From an uncultured Colwellia sp. (GTDB taxonomy: Bacteria; Pseudomonadota; Gammaproteobacteria; Enterobacterales; Alteromonadaceae): 64,000 nt of DNA. Positions 8,316 through 17,844 of this stretch are shown piece by piece. A program made the translations under genes and the position numbers. The stretch spans positions 114,761 to 178,760 of the forward strand of contig CAJXWZ010000008.1 of assembly GCA_913062815.1 (NCBI GenBank), given 5' to 3'. Every line of letters begins with the position of its first letter. The stretch's first letter is position 1. The notes beneath the pieces are model-generated. The model had not been told where the DNA came from, searched no databases, and saw only the letters and a program-made list of their open reading frames with translations.

Positions 8316-9230
8316 TTACTGTAGATTATCCATCGAAGCAAACGACTCTAATAATTTAGGCACCAGCCAGTTTTCAAATAATTGTACTTTTTTCCATAAA
8401 AATTGCTGCTCTGGTGCCACAAGGTACAGTGAATAAGGGCTTTTGCTGGCGTAGTTAAGTAATTTAACTAAAACACCTGAGCGCAAATGCTCCATCACCA
8501 AGCTACTGTCTACCAATAAAAAGCCGCGCCCTTGTACTGCACTATCAATGAGTGGCAGTGCGTCATTACTTTTAATTATGGGTACTAAGGCTTTATGATC
8601 AATGTTGACGCTTTGGCAATATTCTTGAAATTTTTCTTGAATGCCTGGACTGGTGTCTTCGATTCTAGGTAACCGAAACACTTGCTTATAATCACCCTTA
8701 TCAATACCTGCAACGAGCTCAGGGCTTGCCACAAAGATAAGATTATCATTGTAAATTTTCTTTTGTGCTACGTCGGCATAACCACCTCGACCCATTCGTA
8801 TCGCCAGATCAATTGATGACTGTTTAAAATCAACCAAGTCACTCGACGGGGCAATTTGCACCATAATTTCAGGGTGTAATTGTTGAAACTCTTGCAAACG
8901 CGGTATTAACCAAAGTGAACTAAAAGAGTGCACGGTAGAAATACGCAATACCTGCGGATTTGGATCACCAGTAATATTTTGGATACCCGATGATATTTCT
9001 TCAAATGCCCTTTGAATGAAGGGCATGAGCAGCCGCCCCTTTTCTGTCAGCATCGTTTGCTTATTCGATCGTTCGAACAGTTTCGCGGCTAAATTGTCTT
9101 CTAACAAGCGAATTTGTTGACTCACAGCCGCTTGTGTAACATTCAGTTGCTCAGCTGCTTGTTTAAAGTTTCTTGCTTGTCCTGCTGTTAAAAAAAATTG
9201 TAAAGATTTTAAAGGCGGTAAATGTTTCAT
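8316..9230 (-). CDS. LysR-family transcriptional regulator, GcvA-like
   Basis: A 304-residue LysR-type regulator. The N-terminal winged helix-turn-helix (about 5-65) reads LKSLQFFLTAGQARNFKQAA, then QLNVTQAAVSQQIRLLEDNL, typical of the GcvA subgroup. The rest (about 90-295) is the periplasmic-binding-protein-like co-inducer domain. It is divergent from the small exported gene at 9336, with a 105-bp AT-rich gap that may hold its binding sites. The regulated target and effector are not evident. GcvA-like here means sequence subgroup, not control of glycine cleavage. Confidence 0.85.
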   Translation of the reverse strand: MKHLPPLKSLQFFLTAGQARNFKQAAEQLNVTQAAVSQQIRLLEDNLAAKLFERSNKQTMLTEKGRLLMPFIQRAFEEISSGIQNITGDPNPQVLRISTVHSFSSLWLIPRLQEFQQLHPEIMVQIAPSSDLVDFKQSSIDLAIRMGRGGYADVAQKKIYNDNLIFVASPELVAGIDKGDYKQVFRLPRIEDTSPGIQEKFQEYCQSVNIDHKALVPIIKSNDALPLIDSAVQGRGFLLVDSSLVMEHLRSGVLVKLLNYASKSPYSLYLVAPEQQFLWKKVQLFENWLVPKLLESFASMDNLQ

Positions 9231-9335
9231 ACTTAAGTTTTTCTTAATTACAGTTAAATTTTTATCGTTTGTTTTATCACCTTAACATAACTAATCTGTT
9301 ATCAGAACCTAAGTTAACAACTGAGAGAAACCACA

Positions 9336-9677
9336 ATGAAAACATTCACAAAATCGCTGAATAACATGGCCTTTATCACTACTTTGTTTTTATCAAGCAT
9401 CGCGAATGCCCAGCACTTTACCGTAAGTAATGCTGCTGATTATCCATATAAAAACCTGGTAAACCGCACCGATCAGGTTAAAGTTTTCTATACAACTAAC
9501 AAGCAAAACATTAGCTGTAGGGTGGAAGTAGAATTAGACAAAATGACATGGTCTTCTGCAGAAAAAACTATTCTCAGCGAGCCTTCTACAAATGAATTAT
9601 TGGTTAACTGCCTTTCTAGAGAGACAGCAAAGCAAATATTAACGCAAACATTCCTTCAGTTTGGTCAAGGCCTATAG
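9336..9677 (+). CDS. Small exported protein of unknown function
   Basis: A 113-residue protein with a signal peptide (about 1-25, ending SSIANA before QHFTV). GAGAG precedes the ATG. The mature part has two Cys (in NISCRVEVE and LVNCLSRE) that could form a disulfide. I do not recognise a family. It is divergent from the LysR regulator, which may control it. Its stop overlaps the stop of the convergent LysE gene. Confidence 0.65.
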   Translation: MKTFTKSLNNMAFITTLFLSSIANAQHFTVSNAADYPYKNLVNRTDQVKVFYTTNKQNISCRVEVELDKMTWSSAEKTILSEPSTNELLVNCLSRETAKQILTQTFLQFGQGL

Positions 9678-10265
9678 GGCTGGATAAATTGAGATAATCA
9701 ACAAAGCCGCCATAGTAAAATTAAAATATCTTAAATACTTTTGGTTAGTTAGAAACACCTGCATTCTTTGCCCTAATACTATCCATGAACTGATACAAGG
9801 TAAATTAATCAAGCCAAAAGTTAAAGAAACTAACAATACTGCAGCCAAACTCTTAGAAGGTGCATAAATACTGATAGCTGTGAGTGCCATTGTCCATGCC
9901 TTCGGGTTGACCCATTGAAACAAAGCCGCTTGCATAAAAGTGAAAGGCTTGGTATTCGAAGACTTTTGTTCTCCATCGCTATTTGAAAAGGCAATTTTTA
10001 TCGCTAAATATATTAAATAGACGATGCTGAGTACTTTCAGTATGTCGTAAGTTACCGGAAAGCGATCAAATACCTGCATAACCCCTAATCCCACTAAAAA
10101 TATCATTAGGGTGAAGCCTATACCTACACCTAATAAGTGTGGAATCGTTTGTTTAAAGCCAAAATTAACACCGGAGTTCATTAGCATTATATTGTTTGGT
10201 CCTGGCGTAATAGAGGAGACAAAGGCAAACACTGTTAACGCCGATAATATTTCGTAGTTCATCAT
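9672..10265 (-). CDS. LysE/RhtB-family amino-acid exporter
   Basis: A 197-residue inner-membrane protein with about six hydrophobic helices. SSITPGPNNIMLMNSGVNFG near the N-terminus is the LysE-family signature, and FQWVNPKAWTMAL is the second conserved block. Members export amino acids or related metabolites. Substrate cannot be told here. The gene is divergent from an Lrp/AsnC regulator about 100 bp away, a common pairing for amino-acid-responsive export. Start is the ATG at 10265 or 10262. A GTG one codon upstream is less likely. Confidence 0.88.
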   Translation of the reverse strand: MMNYEILSALTVFAFVSSITPGPNNIMLMNSGVNFGFKQTIPHLLGVGIGFTLMIFLVGLGVMQVFDRFPVTYDILKVLSIVYLIYLAIKIAFSNSDGEQKSSNTKPFTFMQAALFQWVNPKAWTMALTAISIYAPSKSLAAVLLVSLTFGLINLPCISSWIVLGQRMQVFLTNQKYLRYFNFTMAALLIISIYPAL

Positions 10266-10363
10266 CACATTTCTTGATAGCTTGTTAGTTAATACAATTT
10301 TAAATGATTTATGATAGAATTTTCGCGCGAATACAGCTTATTTATTCACTATTAAGACAACAA

Positions 10364-10816
10364 ATGTTTAAAAAAGACAACTACAACGACATAATATTGC
10401 GCGAATTGAAAATTAATGGCCGTATTGCCAATTCTGAATTAGCAGAAAAAATTGGCCTTTCACCTTCTGCTTGTTTACGAAGAGTACAAGAGCTAGAGCA
10501 CAGTGGGGTCATTAAAGGCTATCGCGCGGTATTAGATACAGAATTAATGGGCAACAGTTTTATTGCTTATGTGGGTATAGGCTTAAATGAGCACTCCATT
10601 GAATCACAACTCGCGTTTGAACACGCAATCAAACCCGCTACTGAAGTTAAAGAGTGCCATAACGTAACAGGTTCATTTGAGTATTTGTTACGCATTGAGA
10701 CCAAAGATATTAAGTCATTTAAAGCATTTCATGCTGATGTGCTAGGTTCAATCCCACAAGTCAGTGCAATAACAACGCATGTAGTGATGGACTCACCAAA
10801 AGACGAGCGTATTTAA
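10364..10816 (+). CDS. Lrp/AsnC-family transcriptional regulator
   Basis: A 150-residue regulator. The N-terminal helix-turn-helix (ILRELKINGRIANSELAEKI then LSPSACLRRVQELE) and C-terminal RAM/AsnC ligand-binding domain (about 65-145, with NVTGSFEYLLRIE) are clear. I start it at the ATG at 10364 (MFKKDNYND), where family members begin. The frame is open back to 10304 but the extra residues do not fit the family. It is divergent from the LysE-type exporter and probably activates it in response to an amino acid. Confidence 0.88.
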   Translation: MFKKDNYNDIILRELKINGRIANSELAEKIGLSPSACLRRVQELEHSGVIKGYRAVLDTELMGNSFIAYVGIGLNEHSIESQLAFEHAIKPATEVKECHNVTGSFEYLLRIETKDIKSFKAFHADVLGSIPQVSAITTHVVMDSPKDERI

Positions 10817-10883
10817 AAAGACACCTCATTGCTATATGATGAACGATTAGTTTATTGAATAAAAAAACGACATAAGGTGTTCA

Positions 10884-11528
10884 ATGAAAAACCCATGTAA
10901 AATAATCTCATTATTAATGCTGCTATTATGTTGGGCCTCATTTGGCTTTTCAGAAACAATTAACACCACCTCGGCTTCTACACCTGAACTCATCAAGCAA
11001 TTGCAAGCTGGCGGCCATATTATTTACATGCGCCATGGAAAAACCAACAGAAAAAACGCAGAACGTAATAAAAAGCTGGTTGATTTTAAGCGCTGCGAAA
11101 CACAGCGAAACTTATCTGTTGAAGGTGTCGCCCAAGTCAAAGAAATTGGCCGAATAATTAAAACACTCAACATTCCTATAGGCCAAGTTGCCTCAAGCCC
11201 GTATTGCAGAACAAAAAATACCGCCAAATATGTTTTTGGTGAGTTTTCAATAGACCAAAATTTAGCCTTTTCCATCGGAAAAATAGAAGAAGAGTCCAAT
11301 CGCCTTGGTAAACATTTGCATCAATTAATGTTGTCATCTAATGATACAAAGGAAAATACTGTATTTGTTGGCCATACTGCAAACTTAATGGATGGCTTAG
11401 GCGTATGGCCAAAACCCGAAGGTGTTGCCGTTATTTTTAGAAAGGTTGATGATAAAATTATTTATGTTGGCATGATTAGCCCTGAGCAGTGGCCAAATTA
11501 TGCTCCACTTAGCCAACCAAGCAAATAA
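10884..11528 (+). CDS. Exported histidine phosphatase superfamily protein
   Basis: A 214-residue protein with a signal peptide (about 1-24). YMRHGKTN carries the RHG catalytic motif with the phospho-accepting His. SSPYCRTKNTA is the second conserved block, and VGHTANL holds the late His. This is the branch-1 histidine phosphatase family, close to SixA-sized enzymes. Because it is exported it should act in the periplasm, on a phosphorylated small molecule or surface group rather than on a cytoplasmic HPt domain. AAGGTG precedes the ATG. The next gene, a hybrid kinase, starts 2 bases after its stop, so the two are translationally coupled. Confidence 0.82.
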   Translation: MKNPCKIISLLMLLLCWASFGFSETINTTSASTPELIKQLQAGGHIIYMRHGKTNRKNAERNKKLVDFKRCETQRNLSVEGVAQVKEIGRIIKTLNIPIGQVASSPYCRTKNTAKYVFGEFSIDQNLAFSIGKIEEESNRLGKHLHQLMLSSNDTKENTVFVGHTANLMDGLGVWPKPEGVAVIFRKVDDKIIYVGMISPEQWPNYAPLSQPSK

Positions 11529-11530
11529 AT

Positions 11531-14332
11531 ATGCTTAGTTCGTTATCGTTAAGGGCAAGGTTTTTAATCACTCCGCTTATAGGGGTGATATTAACTCTAA
11601 TCGTTTATGTGACCAGCAATGAAATAATTACTTCGCAGCATAAGTTATTTCAGAAGATTAATGACACTGACTTAATCCAGATCAGTGAAATTAATCACTC
11701 TACCGCTCAATTAGCAAAAAATAATAGTGAAATTATTGCGCTATTATTAGGTGCCGAATCTCTGGACGAAGAGCAGATTTACCAGCAAGGTAAAATTGCC
11801 TTAAGCCAATTGCATCAAATAGAGCAGAATTTACAGTTAACCATTGAAGGCAGTGAACGTATTGTGCTTAACAATATCGATATGTTTAATGAAATTGAAG
11901 CTGCATTTTCTGACTATCACTCTGAAAGTGTTTCTGCCATAGAAATGGCCTCTGTGGATCCATCACAAGCACTTTATGAGTTGAGCTTAGCAAATCAAAA
12001 ACTGAAAGAACTCAATACCTTATTTTACCAACTGTCAGAATATCATTTACAGCATATGACATTAAAAGCAGGTGAAATTAAAGGCTCATTAACTGAGAAA
12101 ACCTACATTGACGAAATTAGTGTTGTGTTAATACTGTTAATGATCATAATCGCTTATTTTTTGTCCTATAAAATCTCGGCCAATTTATCGCAAGTAAAAT
12201 CAGCATTAGTGAGCTTGTCGCAAGGGAATACAGATATTGAAGTGCTGCAAAAAGAAGATGATTATATTCAGCATTTATGGCGTGCGGTTGGTGATTTTAA
12301 AAAGTCATTACTGATTAATCAGCAACAAAAAAACGAGTTATTACAGCTCAAATATGCCATAAACCAACATTCTATAATTTCTATCACCAACCTTGCAGGC
12401 GACATTGTTTATATTAATAAAAAATTCAGTGAATTAAGCGGCTATTCAAAAGAGGAAGCTACTGGCAAAAACCTTAAAATTATTGACTCTCAAAACAAGC
12501 CTCAAAGCTATTGGCAAGACATGTTAAATAGTATTAGCAAAGGCGATACTTGGCATGATGAAGTATTAAATAAAGCTAAGAACAATGACTTATACTGGCT
12601 TGATATGACCGTTATTCCTGTCAAAGAATCTTTAGGGACAGGTGAAATAACAGGGTACATGACTATTGGTACAGATATAACCGATAGAAAAGAGCAAGAA
12701 CAAAAACTGATAGAAGCTAAATCTATTGCTGAAGCAGCTACCAAAACCAAATCCCAATTTTTAGCAACAATGAGCCATGAAATTAGAACTCCAATGAATG
12801 GGGTAATAGGCATGACACAGTTGCTACAAGATACGCCTTTGAATAACGAACAAAAAGATTATTTAAATGCAATTTCTCGCTCAGGCAATAACTTGCTCGA
12901 AATCATAAATGATATTTTAGATTTTTCAAAACTCGATTTTGATGCAGTAAAATTAGAAGCTATTTCATTTAATTTAGAGCGTGTGGGTTTAGAATGCTTA
13001 GAGGGTATTGCAAATAATTCAACCGATATTGATGTTGAGTTCATTTTTGACTATCAACCTGATTTACCTAGACATTTCATTGGTGATCCTGCGCGTATTA
13101 GACAAATTTTAATTAACTTAGTGGGCAATGCGGCCAAATTCACAAAACAAGGTCATATTAATTTAAGGATTTTTGAAAGCCCAACCCTGAATAAAGAAGA
13201 AGCAATAACCATTGAAGTTCAAGATACCGGTATCGGTATTAAGGAAGAAGCCTTATCCCATTTGTTTGACGAGTTTTCTCAAGCTGATAGTTCTACCACA
13301 CGCGAGTTTGGTGGTACTGGGCTAGGTCTTTCTATCACTAAAAAATTAGTTACGCTAATGAAAGGCCAAATTGCAGTCACATCAATATTTCAACAAGGAA
13401 CTACCTTTTCAATATCAATACCTTTAATAAAAAATAACAACCCGTCACTGCCGCCCATGAAAACTATCGAAGGGCTGAAAACTTTACTGCTTGATGAAAA
13501 TAGTGACAATAGACGTATATTCAAACAATCATTTGATCATATGGGAGCAAAAACTACCGTGTGCATTAATGAGAAGGATGTATTGCCAACTTTGCATCGA
13601 GCTATTGCAGACAAGCATCCATATCAAATATTGGTATTGGGCATTTCTTTTCAAAATGAAAACTCCATTGCACTGGCGAAACAAATTAGGAGTGAAGAAC
13701 AATTCAATAATTTGAAGTTACTTGCTTTTCCAGCTTCACCTAAAAAAGGCGATGCTAAACGCTATGAAACATTAGGGTTTGATGCCTACTTAACCAAGCT
13801 CTCTAACTATGAAACGATTCAGCATATATTGTCAGCCACCAACGCGCGTAAAAAAGGACAAGCAATTATTACTCAACATACTATCGAAGATATAACAGTG
13901 ATTTCAGCGGATAAACAGTCATTTAAGGGCACTATTTTACTCGTTGAAGATATTAGAGTGAATCAAATAATTGCCAAGAATATGCTGACAAAAATGGGCT
14001 TAGCTATTGATGTGGCGAACAATGGACAAGAGGCGGTAGAAGCCTTTAGTAACAACCAATATGATCTTATTTTTATGGACTGTCATATGCCAATTATGGA
14101 TGGCTATCAAGCGACCATAGAAATTCGTCAACTCGAACAAAATCAAAAATTAACACCTACTCCTATTATTGCGTTAACGGCCAACGCCACCAAAGAAGAT
14201 AAAATTATTTGCCAGCAATCACAAATGGATGATGTGGTAACCAAGCCATATCAGGTAATAGATCTTCAGAAGAGCCTCAAGAAATGGTTACCAGAGACGA
14301 TAGAGCGTGACCCTGCGATAAAAACCACATAG
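11531..14332 (+). CDS. Hybrid sensor histidine kinase (periplasmic sensor-PAS-HisKA-HATPase-pseudo-REC-REC)
   Basis: A 933-residue membrane kinase. A transmembrane helix (about 10-28), a helical periplasmic domain (about 30-190) and a second helix (about 195-213) are followed by a HAMP-like stretch and a PAS domain (about 268-390). HisKA has phospho-accepting His416 in MSHEIRTPMNG. The ATPase domain has VGNAAKF, DTGIGI and FGGTGLGL. Two receiver-like domains follow. The first (about 650-770) begins LLLDENSD but has no Asp at the phospho site (ILVLGIS). The second (about 805-920) has Asp850 in LIFMDCHMPIMDG. No HPt domain or response regulator lies next to it. Coupling to the exported histidine phosphatase puts that enzyme in the same compartment as the sensor domain. 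Confidence 0.88.
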   Translation: MLSSLSLRARFLITPLIGVILTLIVYVTSNEIITSQHKLFQKINDTDLIQISEINHSTAQLAKNNSEIIALLLGAESLDEEQIYQQGKIALSQLHQIEQNLQLTIEGSERIVLNNIDMFNEIEAAFSDYHSESVSAIEMASVDPSQALYELSLANQKLKELNTLFYQLSEYHLQHMTLKAGEIKGSLTEKTYIDEISVVLILLMIIIAYFLSYKISANLSQVKSALVSLSQGNTDIEVLQKEDDYIQHLWRAVGDFKKSLLINQQQKNELLQLKYAINQHSIISITNLAGDIVYINKKFSELSGYSKEEATGKNLKIIDSQNKPQSYWQDMLNSISKGDTWHDEVLNKAKNNDLYWLDMTVIPVKESLGTGEITGYMTIGTDITDRKEQEQKLIEAKSIAEAATKTKSQFLATMSHEIRTPMNGVIGMTQLLQDTPLNNEQKDYLNAISRSGNNLLEIINDILDFSKLDFDAVKLEAISFNLERVGLECLEGIANNSTDIDVEFIFDYQPDLPRHFIGDPARIRQILINLVGNAAKFTKQGHINLRIFESPTLNKEEAITIEVQDTGIGIKEEALSHLFDEFSQADSSTTREFGGTGLGLSITKKLVTLMKGQIAVTSIFQQGTTFSISIPLIKNNNPSLPPMKTIEGLKTLLLDENSDNRRIFKQSFDHMGAKTTVCINEKDVLPTLHRAIADKHPYQILVLGISFQNENSIALAKQIRSEEQFNNLKLLAFPASPKKGDAKRYETLGFDAYLTKLSNYETIQHILSATNARKKGQAIITQHTIEDITVISADKQSFKGTILLVEDIRVNQIIAKNMLTKMGLAIDVANNGQEAVEAFSNNQYDLIFMDCHMPIMDGYQATIEIRQLEQNQKLTPTPIIALTANATKEDKIICQQSQMDDVVTKPYQVIDLQKSLKKWLPETIERDPAIKTT

Positions 14333-14356
14333 TGCTTTTTTGCCGACATGCTCATA

Positions 14357-14779
14357 TTATGTCTCTTGCGGGTAAGCTTGCCCATCATCCTGATTAACCG
14401 CAGGCGAAGAAGCATGTCGATGTAGCCATTTCCACCTGTCTGATTTTTTCAATGAAACCGTCCATCGTATTGGTATTTGTAAATATTCGCCTTGGTATTC
14501 AAGATGAATAACTAAAGAAATAGCCACTACGGCATGTTCACCTGTAACAATTATATTAGACCATTGCCATTCGAATTCGTTAGCTTTAGCTTCGGCAAAG
14601 TTTCTTAAAAAAAGCGCCTCAACCTCAGACCTTCCTTGACAAAGTTCATCAGCGCCAGTGCCAATAACAGAAATATTATCGCTATCGTCAAACACTTTCA
14701 TTAACGCCACTATGTCTTTAGCACAATAGGCCTTGGCATAATCTTCTAAGCTTGCCATTATTTCTATTTCATCAGTCAT
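14357..14779 (-). CDS. NTF2-like (SnoaL/DUF4440 type) protein
   Basis: A 140-residue protein with the cone-shaped NTF2-like pattern: an N-terminal helix (EDYAKAYCAKDIVALMKVFD), ISVIGTGADELCQGRSEVEALF, and strands ending in RWTVSLKKSDRWKWLHRHAS. AGGTGA precedes the ATG. This family holds enzymes and binding proteins of many kinds, and the pocket residues do not tell which. It is on the opposite strand from the hybrid kinase and 79 bp downstream of the racemase gene, possibly in the same leftward unit. Confidence 0.75.
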   Translation of the reverse strand: MTDEIEIMASLEDYAKAYCAKDIVALMKVFDDSDNISVIGTGADELCQGRSEVEALFLRNFAEAKANEFEWQWSNIIVTGEHAVVAISLVIHLEYQGEYLQIPIRWTVSLKKSDRWKWLHRHASSPAVNQDDGQAYPQET

Positions 14780-14857
14780 AGTTCACCTGTAATTTACTGT
14801 GTTGCCTAACCAAAGCTTAAGCGAATTCATGAAACTATCCAATACTACGTTGATTAC

Positions 14858-15556
14858 CTAACTATTCGACAAAGCCATGTTTATCGCCTGAGATGCATGA
14901 ATTTCTGTCGTGTCATACAAACGTGTTTCAGTATGAGTTTGGTCAACGAGTAACGCTATTTCAGTACAGCCCAAAATAACCGCTTCAGCACCTTTTGCTT
15001 GTAGGTCTGCAATAATATTTAAATATGCTTCTCTAGAGTTAGGGTTAATTTTGCCCAGACAAAGCTCTGAATAAATCACATCATGTACAGCTTGTTGTTG
15101 CCCAGTATTAGGTACAATCACGTCAATGCCAAAATGCTGCGATAACCTACCTTTGTAGAAGTCTTGCTCCATGGTAAATTTTGTCCCTAACAGGCCGACA
15201 CGCTTTACATTATCATTAATTAATTGTTGCGCGGTGGCATCGGCAATATGTAAAAGTGGGATATTAATCGCTGCTTCAATCTCTGACGCGACTTTGTGCA
15301 TAGTATTAGTGCAAATTAATAAAAAGTCAGCGCCTCCTGCTTCCACGGATTTTGCCGCATTAGACAATATGTCTGCCGCTTCTGACCACAGGCCTTGTTG
15401 CTGCAGCTTTTCAATGTCTGCAAAATCGACACTATAAAGGCATATTTTTGCTGAATGTAGACCACCAAGAGATTTTTTGATGCCTTGATTAAGGGCTTTA
15501 TAATAACTAGCGGTAGACTCCCAACTCATGCCACCTAGCATTCCTATAGTTTTCAT
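14858..15556 (-). CDS. Aspartate/glutamate racemase family protein
   Basis: A 232-residue enzyme. MKTIGMLGGMSWESTASYY is the classic N-terminal block of the aspartate racemase branch. The two catalytic Cys lie in LLICTNTMHK and ILGCTEIALL. The family interconverts D- and L-amino acids without cofactor, by a two-base cysteine mechanism. Aspartate is the default prediction, but this subgroup also includes racemases with broad or unknown substrate. It lies among small cytoplasmic enzymes (VOC, NTF2-like), all leftward. Confidence 0.85.
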   Translation of the reverse strand: MKTIGMLGGMSWESTASYYKALNQGIKKSLGGLHSAKICLYSVDFADIEKLQQQGLWSEAADILSNAAKSVEAGGADFLLICTNTMHKVASEIEAAINIPLLHIADATAQQLINDNVKRVGLLGTKFTMEQDFYKGRLSQHFGIDVIVPNTGQQQAVHDVIYSELCLGKINPNSREAYLNIIADLQAKGAEAVILGCTEIALLVDQTHTETRLYDTTEIHASQAINMALSNS

Positions 15557-15586
15557 TGCTACCTTTCTCCCTATTGATTCAACTAA

Positions 15587-15940
15587 CTAGTTTTTTTGCC
15601 ATACCGCTAGTTCATTACCACTGGGCTCAATAAAGTGAAAACGTCTTCCGCCCGGAAATGCAAAAATAGCTTGTGATATTGTACCGCCTACAGACTCTAC
15701 TTTAGCTTGTGTTGCTTCTAAGTTTTCACTGAGTAACACCAAAAGCGCAGACCCAGCTGATACTTGAGCAGTTAAATCTGACTGGTAGAAGCCACCGTCA
15801 AGACCTTGGTCGGTAAAGGCGGTATATTCGGGGCCAAAATCTTCAAAAGACCAGCCAAAAGCCTGCTGAAAAAATTGCTTAGTCGCGGGAATATCTGTCG
15901 CAGGGAATTCCACATAGTTTAGTTTTTCATTGTTTGCCAT
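15587..15940 (-). CDS. VOC-family (glyoxalase-like) protein
   Basis: A 117-residue protein made of the paired beta-alpha-beta units of the vicinal oxygen chelate fold: LNYVEFPATDIPATKQFFQQ at the start, then FGPEYTAFTDQG, and FPGGRRFHFIEPSGNELAVW at the end. The final Glu of EPSGNELAVW sits at the usual metal position. The single-domain length suggests a dimer. Substrate is unknown. It begins 31 bp upstream of the racemase gene and probably shares its transcript. Confidence 0.8.
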   Translation of the reverse strand: MANNEKLNYVEFPATDIPATKQFFQQAFGWSFEDFGPEYTAFTDQGLDGGFYQSDLTAQVSAGSALLVLLSENLEATQAKVESVGGTISQAIFAFPGGRRFHFIEPSGNELAVWQKN

Positions 15941-16009
15941 TTAACTCAACCTCTTAATATTTAGACATATTATAAAATTGCATTAACTATACACTTCACT
16001 ACTCATAAG

Positions 16010-17290
16010 TTAAGAAAAAATCAATTGTTCTGGAAAGAACAATACCAGCAATAACACGGCTATTTGCATCAAGATAAAGGGAATAACACCTTTGTAAATG
16101 GTCGTAGTTTTTAAGAATTTCGGCGCAACCCCTTTTAAGTAAAACAAACTAAAACCAAAAGGTGGCGTTAAAAAGGAGGTTTGTAGATTCATCGAAATTA
16201 AAACGGCAAACCACACTAAGTTAATATCAAGGGCAATCGCCACTGGCATCAGTATAGGTACCACTAAAAAGGCAATTTCAATAAAGTCGATGAAGAAGCC
16301 TAGTACTAATATCGCCAACATAGACAACACAATAAAAGTCCATTTATCTCCCGGTAACTCCATAAAAAATTCTTCAATAATATATTCACTACCTGAGTAG
16401 CTAAACACCATAGAAAATGCCGTTGCGCCAATTAATACGGCAAATACCATCGAGGTAACTTTAACCGTTTCTTTGGAAACTTCATGCATTTTACTCACAG
16501 AAAAACTGCCATAAAAAATGGACAAAATTATCGCACCTACAGCGCCAATAGCAGAAGACTCAGTTGGCGTGGCAATGCCTGAAAATATAGAGCCTAATAC
16601 CGCTAAAATTAATACTAAGGGCGGCACAATATCTTTCGTTGCTTGTACCAAGAGCTCAGCTTTACTTTCTGTCACTGTCATTGGCGGACAAAAGTCAGGC
16701 TTTATTTGACCTAAAATCAGAATATAAACAGTATAGGCAATGATGAGTAACATACCTGGAATGACAGCAGCCCTAAATAAATCACCCACGGGCACCCCCA
16801 TAACATCACCCAATATAATTAAGATGATCGAGGGGGGAATTATCTGTCCTAGAGTACCAGAGGCACAAATTACACCAGTTGCTGTGCCTTGATGGTAGTT
16901 ATTTTTCAACATCACCGGTAGCGAAATGACTCCCATAGCAACTACGCTTGCCCCTACCACTCCAGTTGATGCCGCTAATAAAGCACCGACTATGATAGTT
17001 GAAATAGCAACGCCACCGGGCATACCACCAAAGAGTTTCGCAGCAGACTCTAATAGTCGTTCTGCTAGCCCCGTTTTTTGTAACACAATACCCATAAAAA
17101 TAAACATGGGCACAGCCATTAATATGGTGTTTTCCATTATGCTCATAATGCGATAGGGCATGAATTCAAATAGGTCGACACCTAGAGTTAATGCGCCGAC
17201 AATTAACGAAACGCCAGCAAAAGTAAAAGCAACGGAATAACCTAGAAAGAGGCAAACTAGCGCGATTGCAAAGAGTACTAAGCCAATCAT
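16010..17290 (-). CDS. dctM: TRAP transporter large permease (DctM)
   Basis: A 426-residue membrane protein with about 12 hydrophobic segments. It shows DctM hallmarks: VPMFIFMGIVLQKTGLAERL, ASTGVVGASVVAMGVISLP, GQIIPPSIILIILGD and TPPFGFSLFYLKGVAP. DctM is the ion-coupled transport subunit of TRAP importers. Its start overlaps the end of dctQ by 4 bp, so the two are coupled. The matching binding-protein gene is the TakP-like dctP about 6 kb away, beyond a nuclease gene and a PEP-CTERM gene. Confidence 0.93.
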   Translation of the reverse strand: MIGLVLFAIALVCLFLGYSVAFTFAGVSLIVGALTLGVDLFEFMPYRIMSIMENTILMAVPMFIFMGIVLQKTGLAERLLESAAKLFGGMPGGVAISTIIVGALLAASTGVVGASVVAMGVISLPVMLKNNYHQGTATGVICASGTLGQIIPPSIILIILGDVMGVPVGDLFRAAVIPGMLLIIAYTVYILILGQIKPDFCPPMTVTESKAELLVQATKDIVPPLVLILAVLGSIFSGIATPTESSAIGAVGAIILSIFYGSFSVSKMHEVSKETVKVTSMVFAVLIGATAFSMVFSYSGSEYIIEEFFMELPGDKWTFIVLSMLAILVLGFFIDFIEIAFLVVPILMPVAIALDINLVWFAVLISMNLQTSFLTPPFGFSLFYLKGVAPKFLKTTTIYKGVIPFILMQIAVLLLVLFFPEQLIFS

Positions 17291-17808
17291 GATTGCTCAC
17301 CATTCTTGCTCGCCGTTGTGAACAGTACTTGAATTTGGCTAAGAACCACATGAAGAATTGCTAGCATAAGAAAAGCAGACGAAAGCGGAATGACAGAGCG
17401 GATAATCCAACGATGAGGTAAACCACCAGGGTCGCCACTACCCTCCCCCATACTGTACGCTTCTAGAGTGTAATCAATACTGTAATAACAAATTATCGCC
17501 GTTATCGGTAAAGCCAAGAATAATGAACCAAAGAGATTAACAAATGCCTGTTTACGTTTTGACATGACATCATAAAAAATATCAACTCTTACATGGCCAT
17601 CTTCTTTGAAAGTATAGGCAATACCAAACATAAACATAGCGGCAAACAAGTGCCATTCGAGCTCTTGCATACCAATACTGACATCATTAAAAAAGTAACG
17701 CATGATCACATCGTAAAAAACATTAGCAACCATTAACAACATCAAAATACTACAAATGTTGCCTAAGGCATCGAGTATTTTGCCTAATACTTTCAGAGAA
17801 AAATTCAT
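17287..17808 (-). CDS. dctQ: TRAP transporter small permease (DctQ)
   Basis: A 173-residue protein with four hydrophobic helices. MQELEWHLFAAMFMFGIAYT followed by HVRVDIFYD is the DctQ signature. It partners DctM. I prefer the ATG at 17808 to the TTG at 17832, although neither has a strong ribosome site. The gene begins only 37 bp after a strong terminator-like hairpin (17845-17881) that closes the upstream PEP-CTERM gene, so its promoter is not obvious. Confidence 0.88.
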   Translation of the reverse strand: MNFSLKVLGKILDALGNICSILMLLMVANVFYDVIMRYFFNDVSIGMQELEWHLFAAMFMFGIAYTFKEDGHVRVDIFYDVMSKRKQAFVNLFGSLFLALPITAIICYYSIDYTLEAYSMGEGSGDPGGLPHRWIIRSVIPLSSAFLMLAILHVVLSQIQVLFTTASKNGEQS

Positions 17809-17844
17809 TACTACGTTAAGTCCAACAATCAATCAGGTATAAAA

